NCBI RefSeq assembly: GCF_006539925.1
Contig: NZ_BJNY01000014.1
Location: forward strand, 39,744 to 103,743
Direction: 5' to 3'
DNA from: Glutamicibacter uratoxydans
GTDB taxonomy: Bacteria; Actinomycetota; Actinomycetes; Actinomycetales; Micrococcaceae
DNA length: 64,000 bases
Shown here: positions 51,201 to 59,407 of the stretch, piece by piece
How positions within the stretch are numbered: the stretch's first letter is position 1
How the letters are laid out: every line of letters begins with the position of its first letter
The notes under the pieces: model-generated
What the model saw: only the letters and a program-made list of their open reading frames with translations
Database searches by the model: none
Told to the model about the DNA's origin: nothing
Position numbers and translations under genes: made by a program

Positions 51201-52273
51201 CGGCCCGAACGCTGGTTCGCGCTGGCCTGGGAGACCCGCTCGATCGGCAGACGCTGCACCTTGGTGCGATGTGAGTAGCGCGAAATACGCGCCGTACCGG
51301 TATCGATCACGTACTTGATGCCCGGTACCGTCAGCGAGGTCTCGGCCACGTTCGTGGCCAGGATGATGCGCGGGGCGCCGCCCGGATGGAAGACCTTGTG
51401 CTGTTCAGCCAGCGACAGGCGGGCGAACAACGGCAGCACCTCATAGCGCGGTAGCCGCTTATTGCTGGCGACGAGCGCGCGCAGGGCATCGGCGGCGTCG
51501 CGGATTTCGCGCTCGCCGGAGAAGAAGATGAGGATGTCGCCCGGGGCCTCGGCCGCCAGCTCGCGCACCGCATCGGTCACCGCATCCAGCGGGTCGCGGT
51601 CGTCCTCCAGCGAATCGGCATCGGCGTCTTCGTCGACGAGATCCAGCTCAGCGCTCAGCGGGCGGTAGCGTAGCTCCACCGGGAAGGTGCGCCCGGACAC
51701 CTCGAGGATCGGAGCCGGCACCAGTTCGCCGTCCGCGTCGAGCTTCCCAAAATGCGCCGCGAAGCGCTCCGGGTCGATGGTGGCGGAGGTGATGATGATC
51801 TTCAAATCCGGCCGCTTGGGCATGATCTGCTTGAGGTAGCCGAGCAGGAAGTCGATGTTCAGGCTGCGCTCGTGGGCCTCGTCGATGATGATCGCCGAGT
51901 ATTTCTTCAGCAGCTTGTCGCGCTGGATCTCCGCCAGCAGGATGCCGTCGGTCATCACCTTCAGCTTGGTGTTGCGCGAAACCTCGCCGGTGAAGCGGAC
52001 GTGGAATCCCACCTCGTCGCCGATTTTCGTGCCCATTTCCTCGGCAATACGCTCTGCCACGGTGCGCGCGGCCAGGCGGCGGGGCTGGGTGTGGCCGATC
52101 ATGCCCTTTTCCGCCAGGCCCAGTTCGATGAGCATCTTGGGCAGCTGCGTGGTTTTGCCCGAACCGGTTTCGCCGGCGATGACAACCACCTGGTTGTTGG
52201 CCACCGCGTCGAGGATGTCCTCGCGGCGGGCGGAGACGGGCAGGGCTTCGGGATAGGAAATGGTTAGCGCCAT
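48293..52273 (-). CDS. hrpA: ATP-dependent RNA helicase HrpA (DEAH)
   Basis: 1326 residues, usual size for HrpA. Motif I AGETGSGKTTQLPK (about 33-46), motif II DEAH in IIDEAHERSLN (about 128-138), motif III SATIDPERFAAHFG, motif VI QRSGRSGRTSDG, OB region, then the large DUF3418 C-terminal domain. About residues 980-1020 are a Gly/Lys/Ala-rich low-complexity insert (SGKKQGKGGKAGTAGAASGK). In E. coli it resolves colliding ribosomes; in actinobacteria the role is inferred. Single gene; TAGAAT lies 9 nt before its ATG. Confidence 0.95.
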   Translation of the reverse strand: MALTISYPEALPVSARREDILDAVANNQVVVIAGETGSGKTTQLPKMLIELGLAEKGMIGHTQPRRLAARTVAERIAEEMGTKIGDEVGFHVRFTGEVSRNTKLKVMTDGILLAEIQRDKLLKKYSAIIIDEAHERSLNIDFLLGYLKQIMPKRPDLKIIITSATIDPERFAAHFGKLDADGELVPAPILEVSGRTFPVELRYRPLSAELDLVDEDADADSLEDDRDPLDAVTDAVRELAAEAPGDILIFFSGEREIRDAADALRALVASNKRLPRYEVLPLFARLSLAEQHKVFHPGGAPRIILATNVAETSLTVPGIKYVIDTGTARISRYSHRTKVQRLPIERVSQASANQRSGRSGRTSDGIAIRLYSEEDYLSRPEFTDPEILRTNLASVILQMISMGVVASAAEVAQFPFVQPPEARAISDGVNLLRELGALEGDKRAKITAVGRQLAQLPLDVRLGRMIVEGAQRGVAKELMVLAAGLSIQDPRERPSEDTGQRERAVELHKRFVDEKSDFISLLNLWAYLREQQQELSSSAFRRLCKAEFINYLRVREWQDLFTQLRQLAKPLGVTVAAAPIEPAANEDAVHKSLLAGLLGHIGLYDERKREYAGARGTRFAIFPGSGLFKKSPTWIMSAELVETSRLWARTNAAIDPAWVEELAPHLVKHTYSEPHWSRRNGSVMGYEKVTLFGLPIVPRRQFHYWRVDKDLARELFIRHALVEGDWRTHHKFFAKNRALLEEVEELETRMRRHDLRISDEDLFAFYDARVGEQVYSERHFDRWWKKARTEDPTLLDFDPEALLAADAQELDEKAFPTTWPLGSIHLPLSYEYNPAAQAGQGDGVTLTVPVVFLNQLDPARFAWLIPGLRHELLTALIRSMPKAIRKNFVPAPDVAAKALAMLDADFDPAVDDLAESLALVLRRLRGVVVEPSVFDFSALPAHLRFGFIVTDAANKVIGRGDDLAALQYKLASANRAALASGVNSPGLPGPSGKKQGKGGKAGTAGAASGKPGAPAPAAKKSQGATGAWDQRKLSAWPQLEAKGETLGDTLPAKVTTTVMGQQITAYPGLVDNGATADLTVFRTPLERDAAHRSGVIRLLMLSLPPAAKFVTTHLNNTEKLAFTQNPHGSIDKLIADCTMAAVDKLVPEKLPMNRKAFEALFETVRAEQIDTVFTITAVVAKVFASATRIAKALKSTTSLAMFAAVSDVKSQVEQLIYPGFIAATGAAHLMRLPRYLQGIELRLEKLSGGAVTRDGQALMVIQKLEDDYDAALDRVPQGARLPATLAEVKWMLEEMRISLFAQELGTAYSVSEKRIRKAIKDGLDAL

Positions 52274-52675
52274 GATTCTTCCATTCTATTAGCGCCGCAG
52301 CCCATCGCGCCCGCATTGCCCTGAGCGAAACACACCGCGCCTCACCAGCGCGGTCCAGATCACGTTCGGCGCAAGTCAAATTCGAATTTTGTCCAAAAAC
52401 CCGTCGACAGCTTCCAGGCCAAAAATACAAAAAGTGTGATTGAAACATCAAATCCAGCGCATTTGTGTGCAACTACGGCGATTTCAAGGTGCAAGTGTCT
52501 GCGATGGAGATCAAATTGTGGCCTAAGTGAGGTCGTTCACATGTAAGATCGTGGGTAATCGCCGTCACATGGTCTGGGGTGTTCCCAAGCGGGGCATTCA
52601 TCCTGCCTTTGCTCCTGGGGCCTGTTGCTCGACGGCGGCCATAACTCGCATCAGGGAACTTTGAAAGGAACCTTC
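52274..52675. other. Divergent intergenic region, hrpA and the ABC transporter
   Basis: 402 bases without a gene. Minus strand: TAGAAT (52283-52288) is a likely -10 for hrpA, ending 9 nt before its ATG. Plus strand: TAAGAT (52544-52549) may be the -10 of the transporter, leaving a leader of about 120 nt. The centre (52380-52470) is AT-rich, with CAAATTCGAATTTTG as a partial palindrome. Confidence 0.45.
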
Positions 52676-53674
52676 ATGAAGCGCTTCACCGCACTGAAAT
52701 TCGCAGCCATCGCAGCCACCAGCGCGCTGGCACTGACCGCTTGCGGCGGCAGCGGCGACGCTGGCGCCAAGGATGCCGGCAGCGACGGGCCAGTTAAGAT
52801 CGGCATCGCCCAGTATGTGACCCACCCATCGTTGGATGCAGTGGTGACGGGCTTCAAAAAGGGCATGGAAAACGCTGGCTACACCGGCGACAAGATCTCC
52901 TACGACGAGAACAACGCCCAGGCGGACCAGGCAACCAACACCTCCATCGCCGGCAAGCTTGCAGCGGACAAGGACATCGACCTGGTGCTTGCTGTTGCCA
53001 CCCCGACCGCGCAGGCAGCCGCACAGGCTATCACCAGCATCCCAGTGCTCTTCTCCGCGGTTACCGACCCGGTGGACGCCAAGCTGGTCAAGTCCAACGA
53101 GGAACCTGGCGCCAACGTCACGGGCACCTCGGACAAGAACCCGGTGAAGGAGCAGCTGGAGCTGCTTAAGCAGATCAAGCCTGATGCCAAGAACGTCGGC
53201 ATTGTCTACTCTTCGGGCGAGCCGAACTCGGCAGTCCAGGTCAAGTGGGCGAAGGAAGCCGCTTCTGAGCTGGGCCTGGAAATCAAGGAAGCCGCGATCT
53301 CAGCACCAAGCGAAGTCCAGCAGGCTGCAGCTTCCCTGGACGTTGATGCGTTCTACGTACCTACCGACAACGCTGTGGTTTCTGCACTTGAAGGCCTGCT
53401 GCAGACCGCCAACAACAAGAAGATCCCTGTGATCGCAGCCGACGGCGCTTCGGTCAAGCGCGGCGCCACCGCGACCTACGGCATCAATTACGAGAAGCTG
53501 GGCGAGCAGACCGCCGCGATGGCAGTGAAGATCCTCAAGGGCGAGGCCAAGCCGGCCACCATGCCAGTAGAGACCATCTCCGAGGTCGAGCTGTACCTGA
53601 ACGATACCGCTGCGAAGAAGATCGGCATCGAATTCTCCCAGGAACTGCGCGACAAGGCTGTCCAGACCTACTAG
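52676..53674 (+). CDS. ABC transporter substrate-binding lipoprotein, TrpX-like (PF04392)
   Basis: 332 residues; start preceded by GAAAGGAACC. Lipoprotein signal MKRFTALKFAAIAATSALALTAC with lipobox LTAC (Cys23). The mature part fits the ABC_sub_bind family: IGIAQYVTHPSLDAVVTGFKKGMENAGY, LVLAVATPTAQAAAQAITSIPVLFSAVTDPVDAKLV, TGTSDKNPVKEQLELLKQIKPDAKNVGIVYSSGEPNS and FYVPTDNAVVSALEGLL. Relatives in Firmicutes are assigned to tryptophan (TrpX); the substrate here is not shown. No T-box was seen upstream. Confidence 0.88.
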   Translation: MKRFTALKFAAIAATSALALTACGGSGDAGAKDAGSDGPVKIGIAQYVTHPSLDAVVTGFKKGMENAGYTGDKISYDENNAQADQATNTSIAGKLAADKDIDLVLAVATPTAQAAAQAITSIPVLFSAVTDPVDAKLVKSNEEPGANVTGTSDKNPVKEQLELLKQIKPDAKNVGIVYSSGEPNSAVQVKWAKEAASELGLEIKEAAISAPSEVQQAAASLDVDAFYVPTDNAVVSALEGLLQTANNKKIPVIAADGASVKRGATATYGINYEKLGEQTAAMAVKILKGEAKPATMPVETISEVELYLNDTAAKKIGIEFSQELRDKAVQTY

Positions 53675-53698
53675 GTCTATCAGCATCAACCTGCGACA

Positions 53699-53732
53699 GA
53701 AGGCGAGGCGAGCAGCACACCGCCTCGCCTTC
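53699..53732 (+). terminator. Hairpin between binding-protein and permease genes
   Basis: 12-bp perfect stem GAAGGCGAGGCG/CGCCTCGCCTTC with a 10-nt loop, no T tract. In this place it could stabilise or partly end the mRNA so that more binding protein than permease is made. Confidence 0.55.
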
Positions 53733-53772
53733 GTCGTGACCATCTACTTTTTGACAACTCAAGGATCCGAAC

Positions 53773-54693
53773 ATGATCACCGCAGTTGAACTCGGACTGA
53801 TTTACGCCATTATGGCGCTCGGGGTGTACCTGACCTTCCGCATTCTGGACTTCCCCGATCTGACAGTCGATGGCAGCTTCACCACCGGCGCGGCAGTGGC
53901 CGCTGTCAGCATCGTCAACGGAATGAACCCGTGGCTCGCCACCGTGCTTGCCTTCCTTGCCGGCATGGTCGCCGGCGCAATTACCGGCCTGCTGCATACC
54001 AAAGGCAAAATTGACGGCCTGCTGGCAGGTATCCTCACGATGATCGCGCTGTATTCGATCAACCTGCGCATCATGGGCAAGGCGAATACGCCGCTGCTCG
54101 GCGAAGACACGCTGATTAGCCCGATGCGCGCCGCTGGAATTCTGGGCACATGGCAGTCCATCGCCATCTTCTTCCTCGTCAGCCTGATCCTCGTCGGCGC
54201 GACCGTGTGGTTCCTGCACACCGAGATGGGCATGGCGATGCGCGCCACCGGCGACAACGAAGAAATGATCCGCTCCTTCGGCGTCAGCACCGACAACCAG
54301 AAGATTCTGGGCTTGGCCCTGTCCAACGGCCTGGTCGCCATGTCCGGCGCTGTCGTTGCCCAGTACCAGGGATTCGCCGACGTCGGCATGGGCATTGGCG
54401 TCATCCTCATCGGCTTGGCATCTGTCATCGTGGGCCAGGCAATCTTCACCCAGCGCTACATTTGGCTCGCTGCCCTGGCGGTAGTCATTGGCGCTGTCAT
54501 CTACCGCCTGGTCATCCAGTTCGCCTTGGGTGCGGGCCTGGAAGTCAACGACATGAAGCTGATTTCCGCTGTACTAGTCGTCGTTGCGCTGCTGCTGCCC
54601 AAGTGGAAGGGCTTCCAGAAGATTGTGAAGTCCATCAAAGGCAAGCCGCAGCCAGTAGCAGAAACCAAGGAAGAGGTTCGCTCCAATGCTTGA
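53773..54693 (+). CDS. ABC transporter permease, branched-chain-type family (TrpY-like)
   Basis: 306 residues, eight to nine hydrophobic segments; ELGLIYAIMALGVYLTFRILDFPDLTVDGSFTTGAAVAAVS is the typical opening of permeases that pair with PF04392 binding proteins, and ATGDNEEMIRSFGVSTDNQKILGLALSNGLVAMSGAVVAQYQGFADVGMGIG contains the coupling helix. It lies between the binding protein and ATPase genes and overlaps the latter by 8 nt. Confidence 0.88.
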   Translation: MITAVELGLIYAIMALGVYLTFRILDFPDLTVDGSFTTGAAVAAVSIVNGMNPWLATVLAFLAGMVAGAITGLLHTKGKIDGLLAGILTMIALYSINLRIMGKANTPLLGEDTLISPMRAAGILGTWQSIAIFFLVSLILVGATVWFLHTEMGMAMRATGDNEEMIRSFGVSTDNQKILGLALSNGLVAMSGAVVAQYQGFADVGMGIGVILIGLASVIVGQAIFTQRYIWLAALAVVIGAVIYRLVIQFALGAGLEVNDMKLISAVLVVVALLLPKWKGFQKIVKSIKGKPQPVAETKEEVRSNA

Positions 54694-55477
54694 AATTAAG
54701 AACCTGTCTCGCACGTTCTTCCCTGGAACGGTCAATGAGCGCAAGGCGCTGCGCAACATCAACCTCACCCTGTCCGACGGCGAGTTCGTCACTGTCATCG
54801 GCTCGAACGGCGCAGGCAAGTCCACCGTGCTGAATATGGTGGCCGGCAAACTGCAGCCGGATGTAGGCTCGGTGTCCATCGCCGGCAAGAATGTCACCAA
54901 AATGGCGGACTACAGCCGCGCCAAGTACATCGGCCGAGTTTTCCAGGACCCAATGGCGGGCACCGCACCTACCATGTCCATCGAGGAGAACATGGCGTTG
55001 GCCTATTCCCGCGGCAAGTTCCGCGGGTTGGGCCTTGGCGTCAGCCCGAAGCGTCGCGAGTTGTTCGTGGAGGAGCTCAAGAGTCTGGAATTGGGCCTCG
55101 AGAAGCGACTGAAGACCAAAGTTGGCCTGCTCTCCGGCGGCCAGCGTCAGGCATTGAGCTTGCTCATGGCGACGTTCTCGGAGCCTAAGATCCTGCTTCT
55201 CGACGAGCACACGGCGGCGCTGGATCCGCAGCGAGCAGCTCTCGTGTCGCGCCTGACCAACCAGATTGTGGAACGGCACAAGCTCACCACGTTGATGGTC
55301 ACCCACAATATGGAGCAGGCGCTGCAATTGGGAACCCGTCTGATCATGATGCACGACGGCGAAATCATCCTCGATCTGGATTCTGCGCAGAAGAGCCAGA
55401 TGACGGTGAAGGATCTGCTCGGCGAGTTCGAGAAGATCAAGGGTGCGCAGCTCGATGACCGCACCATGCTTCAGTAG
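54686..55477 (+). CDS. ABC transporter ATP-binding protein (TrpZ-like)
   Basis: 263 residues. Walker A GSNGAGKSTVLNM, Q-loop VFQDPMAG, signature LLSGGQRQALSLLMA, Walker B ILLLDEHTAALDP (with H where P is usual after DE) and switch MVTHNMEQAL. Completes a three-gene importer with the preceding permease. A terminator hairpin follows its stop. Confidence 0.9.
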   Translation: MLEIKNLSRTFFPGTVNERKALRNINLTLSDGEFVTVIGSNGAGKSTVLNMVAGKLQPDVGSVSIAGKNVTKMADYSRAKYIGRVFQDPMAGTAPTMSIEENMALAYSRGKFRGLGLGVSPKRRELFVEELKSLELGLEKRLKTKVGLLSGGQRQALSLLMATFSEPKILLLDEHTAALDPQRAALVSRLTNQIVERHKLTTLMVTHNMEQALQLGTRLIMMHDGEIILDLDSAQKSQMTVKDLLGEFEKIKGAQLDDRTMLQ

Positions 55478-55494
55478 ATAGCTCTTTCGCTTGG

Positions 55495-55527
55495 TCCTGC
55501 CCTCCACATGAAAAGTGGAGGGCAGGA
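55495..55527 (+). terminator. Terminator after the ABC operon
   Basis: 13-bp perfect stem (55495-55507 with 55515-55527), loop ATGAAAA, followed by TCATTG; weak T tail. Confidence 0.7.
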
Positions 55528-55560
55528 TCATTGCATTGAGATTAGAGGGCCGGTAAAGCA

Positions 55561-56030
55561 ATGGCTGATTCGATGGTGCAGGTTCGCCAAGCGCGTGCCA
55601 CGGATTCTTCCCGGATCTATGAACTGAGTTCTTTTTCACGCCGTCGTTGTCGCTGCCTCAAGAGCAGTTCACTGTCAGATTCCAGAACATTCTGCACGAC
55701 GCCAACTGGTTTATCGGCGTGGCCGCTGAGGGAAGGATGTTGTTGGGATACGTAGTGGTTCAAGATTTTGGCCCTGGGCTGCGGGGTTCTTTTTCGGTCG
55801 GGCGGATGCATGACATGTTTGTCAATCTTGCGCATCGGCGCCGAGGGGTGGGGCAGGCGCTCATGGAGTCTGTGCAGGCGTGGGCCAGTTCTCGTCCCAC
55901 ACGGTTAATACTCGACTGGCAGGCGCCTTTATCAGCAGTCTCTTTTTATGAGTCCTTGGGCTATGCCGCTGACTACGAAGGGGATTTTCGGAATTTTCCC
56001 GGCTTCAGCCTTGAATCTGAGGACGTATAG
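55561..56030 (+). pseudogene. GNAT acetyltransferase with a frameshift in a T run
   Basis: Frame one from 55561 gives MADSMVQVRQARATDSSRIYELSSF, the usual GNAT start, then runs into RRRCRC. The other frame continues from a point near 55640: TPSLSLPQEQFTVRF, WFIGVAAEGRMLLGYVVVQDFG, the acetyl-CoA loop LAHRRRGVGQALMESV (R/Q-x-x-G-x-G/A) and WQAPLSAVSFYESLGYAADY. Joining the two needs one more T in TTTTT at 55632-55636. Either a real inactivating or slippage-prone deletion, or a sequencing error; the downstream part could start from TTG 55647 as a truncated protein. Confidence 0.8.
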
Positions 56031-56070
56031 AAGACACGAATGCCGGGCCTGATCCGCGAGAGGGCAAACA

Positions 56071-56106
56071 AAATGGGCAGGTTCCACATGTGGAACCTGC
56101 CCATTT
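56071..56106 (-). terminator. Perfect 36-bp palindrome, tRNA-Arg terminator
   Basis: Two 18-nt arms meeting in CACATGTG without a loop base. It shares base 56106 with the tRNA's encoded 3' A. Minus-strand sequence continues TTTGTTTGCC. It also lies 41 nt after the plus-strand GNAT stop. Confidence 0.8.
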
Positions 56107-56181
56107 GGTGCCCCTGAAAGGAATCGAACCTTCGGCCTTCTGCTCCGGAGGCAGACGCTCTATCCACTGAGCTACAGAGGC
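56106..56181 (-). tRNA. tRNA-Arg, anticodon CCG
   Basis: Acceptor GCCTCTG pairs with CAGGGGC (one G-T wobble); D arm AGCTCAGTGGATAGAGC, anticodon stem-loop CTGCCTCCGGAGCAG with loop CTCCGGA (anticodon CCG, reads CGG), T arm AGGTTCGATTCCTTT, discriminator A and encoded CCA. 76 nt including CCA. Divergent from argS, whose product would charge it. Confidence 0.95.
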
Positions 56182-56323
56182 GTGTTGCGTTAGCAACGAG
56201 AACGAGCTTATCAGGTCAATGACCTTTCTGCGTAACTGGACATGCGGCGCTTCGGGTGTCGCGGGCTGGTGATCTTGCACATTGATCGCGTCATGAATGC
56301 CCAAACTGCCATATGAATACCGG

Positions 56324-56329
56324 TAGTCT
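56324..56329 (+). promoter_or_regulatory. -10 box TAGTCT before argS
   Basis: TAGTCT ends 6 nt before the argS GTG, so the first transcribed base should be at or next to the start codon; no ribosome site is present. Confidence 0.5.
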
Positions 56330-56335
56330 TAACGG

Positions 56336-57979
56336 GTGACTCCAGAAGAACTCTCCGCAGCAATATCCGCATGCCTTACCCAGGCCGTAGCAGCCGGCGA
56401 AATCACCGTCGACGTTCCCGATAATGTGCGAGTCGAGCGACCCAAGAGCCGTGAACACGGCGACTGGGCGACCAACATCGCACTGCAGCTAGGCAAAAAG
56501 GCCGGCATGGCTCCGCGCGATTTCGCGCAGCTCCTTGCCCGACGACTGGCAGAGGTTCCTGGAGTTGGCGCGGTAGACATCGCTGGCCCTGGCTTCTTGA
56601 ACATCACGCTCGACGCGGCGGCCGCCGGCGAGCTGGCCCGCACCATCGTCGAGGCTGGCAAGCAGTATGGCCGCAATGAAACTTTGGCCGGGCACACCGT
56701 GAACATGGAGTTCGTCTCCGCGAACCCCACCGGTCCGCTGCACATCGGCCACACCCGCTGGGCCGCGCTGGGCGATGCGATTGCCCGCGTGCTGCGCGCC
56801 TCGGGTGCCGACGTCACCAGCGAGTACTACATCAACGACGCTGGCAACCAGATGAACGTGTTCGCGCGTTCGGTCTACAACCGCATGCACGGCCAGCCGG
56901 TCCCAGAGGGCGGCTACCCGGGCGAATACATCAAGGACCTGGCCGACATCGTCGAAGCCCAGGCGCCTGAGCTCAAGGGTCAGGAAGAGGACGCGGTCCT
57001 CGCGCAGATCCGCGAGCTGGCCTACAAGGCCCAGCTGGAAGACATCAAGAAGACCCTGGCCGACTTCGGCGTGAGCTTCGATGTGTTCTTCTCCGAGACC
57101 GCACTGCACGAGGGCGGGGCAGTGGCCGACGCCGTAGCGCGCCTGCGCGAGCAGGGCCACATCTTCGACCAGGAGGGCGCTGTCTGGCTGCGCACCACCG
57201 ACTTCGGCGATGACAAGGACCGCGTGCTGATCCGCGCCAACGGCGAGCCGACCTACTTCGCCGCCGACGCCGCCTACTACCTGTCCAAGAAGGACCGCGG
57301 CTTCGAAGAGAAGATCTACCTGCTGGGCGCCGACCATCACGGCTACGTCAACCGCCTGAAGGCCATCGCCGCCTGCGCGGGCGATGACAAGGACAAGAAC
57401 ATCGAGGTGCTGATCGGCCAGCTGATCAGCGTCAACGGCGCCAAGCTGTCCAAGCGCGCGGGCAACATCATCGAGCTGCGCGATCTGATCGACTGGATCG
57501 GTGCCGACGCCCTGCGCTACTCGCTGGCCCGCTTCCCGGCTGATTCGCCGATCTCGCTGGATCCGGAACTGCTGAAGAAGAACACCAACGACAACCCGGT
57601 CTTCTACGTGCAGTACGCCCACGCGCGCTCCGCCGCAGCGGCCCGCAATGCGGCCGCCAAGAACGTCACCCGCGATTCCTTCGACGCTGGCCTGCTCACC
57701 GACCCGACCGAGAACGAGCTGCTGGCAGTTCTGGGCCAGTACCCGTCGGTGGTCGCCGGTGCGGCTGAATTCCGCGAACCGCACCGCATCGCCCGCTACC
57801 TGGAGCAGGTGGCAGGCGCCTACCACTCCTGGTACGCGGCCACCCGCATCACCCCGGTCGGCGAGGACGAAGCCGTCGCACAGGTGCATTCATCGCGCCT
57901 GTGGCTCAACGACGCCACCACCCAGGTGCTGGCAAATGGTTTGGAACTGTTGGGCGTCTCCGCCCCAGAGAGGATGTAA
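56336..57979 (+). CDS. argS: Arginyl-tRNA synthetase
   Basis: 547 residues from GTG. N-terminal Add-1 domain, class I signature HIGH in NPTGPLHIGHTRWAALGDA (about residues 135-138), and the K-L-S-K-R stretch (GAKLSKRAGNIIELRDL) in the KMSKS position; anticodon domain with LARFPADSPISLDPELL and a C-terminus ending in GVSAPERM, as expected for the M-terminal end of ArgS. Charges tRNA-Arg, one of which lies 155 nt upstream on the other strand. lysA begins 6 nt after its stop, an argS-lysA-hom run also seen in corynebacteria. Confidence 0.96.
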   Translation: MTPEELSAAISACLTQAVAAGEITVDVPDNVRVERPKSREHGDWATNIALQLGKKAGMAPRDFAQLLARRLAEVPGVGAVDIAGPGFLNITLDAAAAGELARTIVEAGKQYGRNETLAGHTVNMEFVSANPTGPLHIGHTRWAALGDAIARVLRASGADVTSEYYINDAGNQMNVFARSVYNRMHGQPVPEGGYPGEYIKDLADIVEAQAPELKGQEEDAVLAQIRELAYKAQLEDIKKTLADFGVSFDVFFSETALHEGGAVADAVARLREQGHIFDQEGAVWLRTTDFGDDKDRVLIRANGEPTYFAADAAYYLSKKDRGFEEKIYLLGADHHGYVNRLKAIAACAGDDKDKNIEVLIGQLISVNGAKLSKRAGNIIELRDLIDWIGADALRYSLARFPADSPISLDPELLKKNTNDNPVFYVQYAHARSAAAARNAAAKNVTRDSFDAGLLTDPTENELLAVLGQYPSVVAGAAEFREPHRIARYLEQVAGAYHSWYAATRITPVGEDEAVAQVHSSRLWLNDATTQVLANGLELLGVSAPERM

Positions 57980-57985
57980 CACCCT

Positions 57986-59407
57986 ATGGCATCATCGCCG
58001 CTGGCACCTGCCTGGCTGAATTTCCCGAACGACGTTAATGCGCTGCGCGAGATTGAATGGGCCGCAGGCGTGGCCCGCGGCGCTGATGGCCAATTGGCCG
58101 TGCAGGGCATCAACGCCACTGCCCTGGCCGCCGAATTCGGCACCCCGCTGTTCGTCATGGACGAGGACGACTTCCGCTCCCGCGCCAAGGGCTTTAAGAC
58201 CGCGTTCGACGACGCGTTCAAGGACCTGTGCGGCGGGGTGGACGTCTACTACGCCGGCAAGGCGTTTTTGTGCACCGAGGTGGCCCGCGCGGCCACCGCC
58301 GAGGGGCTGCGCCTTGACACCTGCTCCGGCGGCGAGCTGGCGGTGGCCCAGGCCGCCGGCGTGCCGGGGGAGAACCTCTCGCTGCACGGCAACAACAAGT
58401 CGGCCGCGGAGATCAGCCGCGCCATCGAGCTGGGCGTCGGGCGCATCGTCATCGACTCGCTGGATGAGCTGGAACGCGTGATCCGCGTGGCCGATGCACT
58501 GGGGCAGCGCGCCAATGTGATGCTGCGCATCACCCCGGGCGTGCACGCCTCCACCCACGAGGCCATCGCCACCGCCCACGAGGACCAGAAGTTCGGCCTG
58601 TCCATTCTGGCCGACGCCTCCGGCACCTCCCCGGCGCTGGCCGCGGTAGCCCGCGCCATCGAAGCTTCCCAGATCAACCTGCTGGGCCTGCATGCGCATA
58701 TCGGCTCGCAGATCTTCGAGGCCGAGGGCTTCGCCATGGCCGCGCGCACCATGCTCGGCATCCTGGCCCAGATCCGCGACATCCACGGCGTGAGCCTGGG
58801 CGAACTGGACCTGGGCGGCGGCTACGGCATCGCCTACACCTCCGAGGACCACCCCTCCACCCCGATGAAGCTGGCAGCGCAGATGGCAGACGTCGTCTCC
58901 GCAACCTGCTCCGAGCTGGAGATGGACTGCCCGCGCATCTCCATCGAGCCGGGCCGCGCCATCGTCGGGCCCTCCACCTTTACCCTCTACGAGGTGGGCG
59001 TGCGCAAGGACGTGCAGGTGGAAGACGAGGCAGGGGCGCTGCATCCGCGCCGATACATCTCCATCGACGGCGGCATGAGCGACAACCCGCGCCCGGTGCT
59101 CTACGACGCGCAGTACACCAGCGTGCTGGCCAGCCGTGTGACGCAAAGCGACGCAATTATTTCTCGCGTAGTTGGGAAACACTGCGAGTCAGGTGACATA
59201 GTCGTGAAGGACGTTTACCTGCCCGAGGACGTCGCCGCCGGCGATCTGCTGGCCGTGCCGGCCACCGGAGCCTACTGCTGGGCCCTGTCCAGCAACTACA
59301 ACTACCTCACTCGGCCCGCCGTGGTGGCGGTGCGCGACGGAGTAGCCCGGCTGATCGTGCGCAGGGAGACGGAAGCAGATTTGTTAGCCCGCGACATGGG
59401 AGTTTAA
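57986..59407 (+). CDS. lysA: Diaminopimelate decarboxylase
   Basis: 473 residues. PLP enzyme for the last step of lysine synthesis. Seen: the PLP lysine in VYYAGKAFLC, LRLDTCSGGELAVAQAAGVP, LLGLHAHIGSQIFEAEGF, LDLGGGYGIAYTSEDHP, SIEPGRAIVGPSTFTLY and the dimer-site Cys region GKHCESGDIV, plus the substrate-contacting AYCWALSSNYNYLTRPAVV. It joins argS upstream (6 nt) and hom downstream (adjacent). Confidence 0.96.
   Translation: MASSPLAPAWLNFPNDVNALREIEWAAGVARGADGQLAVQGINATALAAEFGTPLFVMDEDDFRSRAKGFKTAFDDAFKDLCGGVDVYYAGKAFLCTEVARAATAEGLRLDTCSGGELAVAQAAGVPGENLSLHGNNKSAAEISRAIELGVGRIVIDSLDELERVIRVADALGQRANVMLRITPGVHASTHEAIATAHEDQKFGLSILADASGTSPALAAVARAIEASQINLLGLHAHIGSQIFEAEGFAMAARTMLGILAQIRDIHGVSLGELDLGGGYGIAYTSEDHPSTPMKLAAQMADVVSATCSELEMDCPRISIEPGRAIVGPSTFTLYEVGVRKDVQVEDEAGALHPRRYISIDGGMSDNPRPVLYDAQYTSVLASRVTQSDAIISRVVGKHCESGDIVVKDVYLPEDVAAGDLLAVPATGAYCWALSSNYNYLTRPAVVAVRDGVARLIVRRETEADLLARDMGV

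Noticed and set aside
52460..52675. T-box or tryptophan riboswitch before the TrpX-like gene
   Set aside because: No T-box sequence (such as GGTGG near an antiterminator) or specifier loop was recognised.
56489..59182. Two long antisense frames opposite argS and lysA
   Set aside because: Same compositional shadow; both plus-strand genes are certain.
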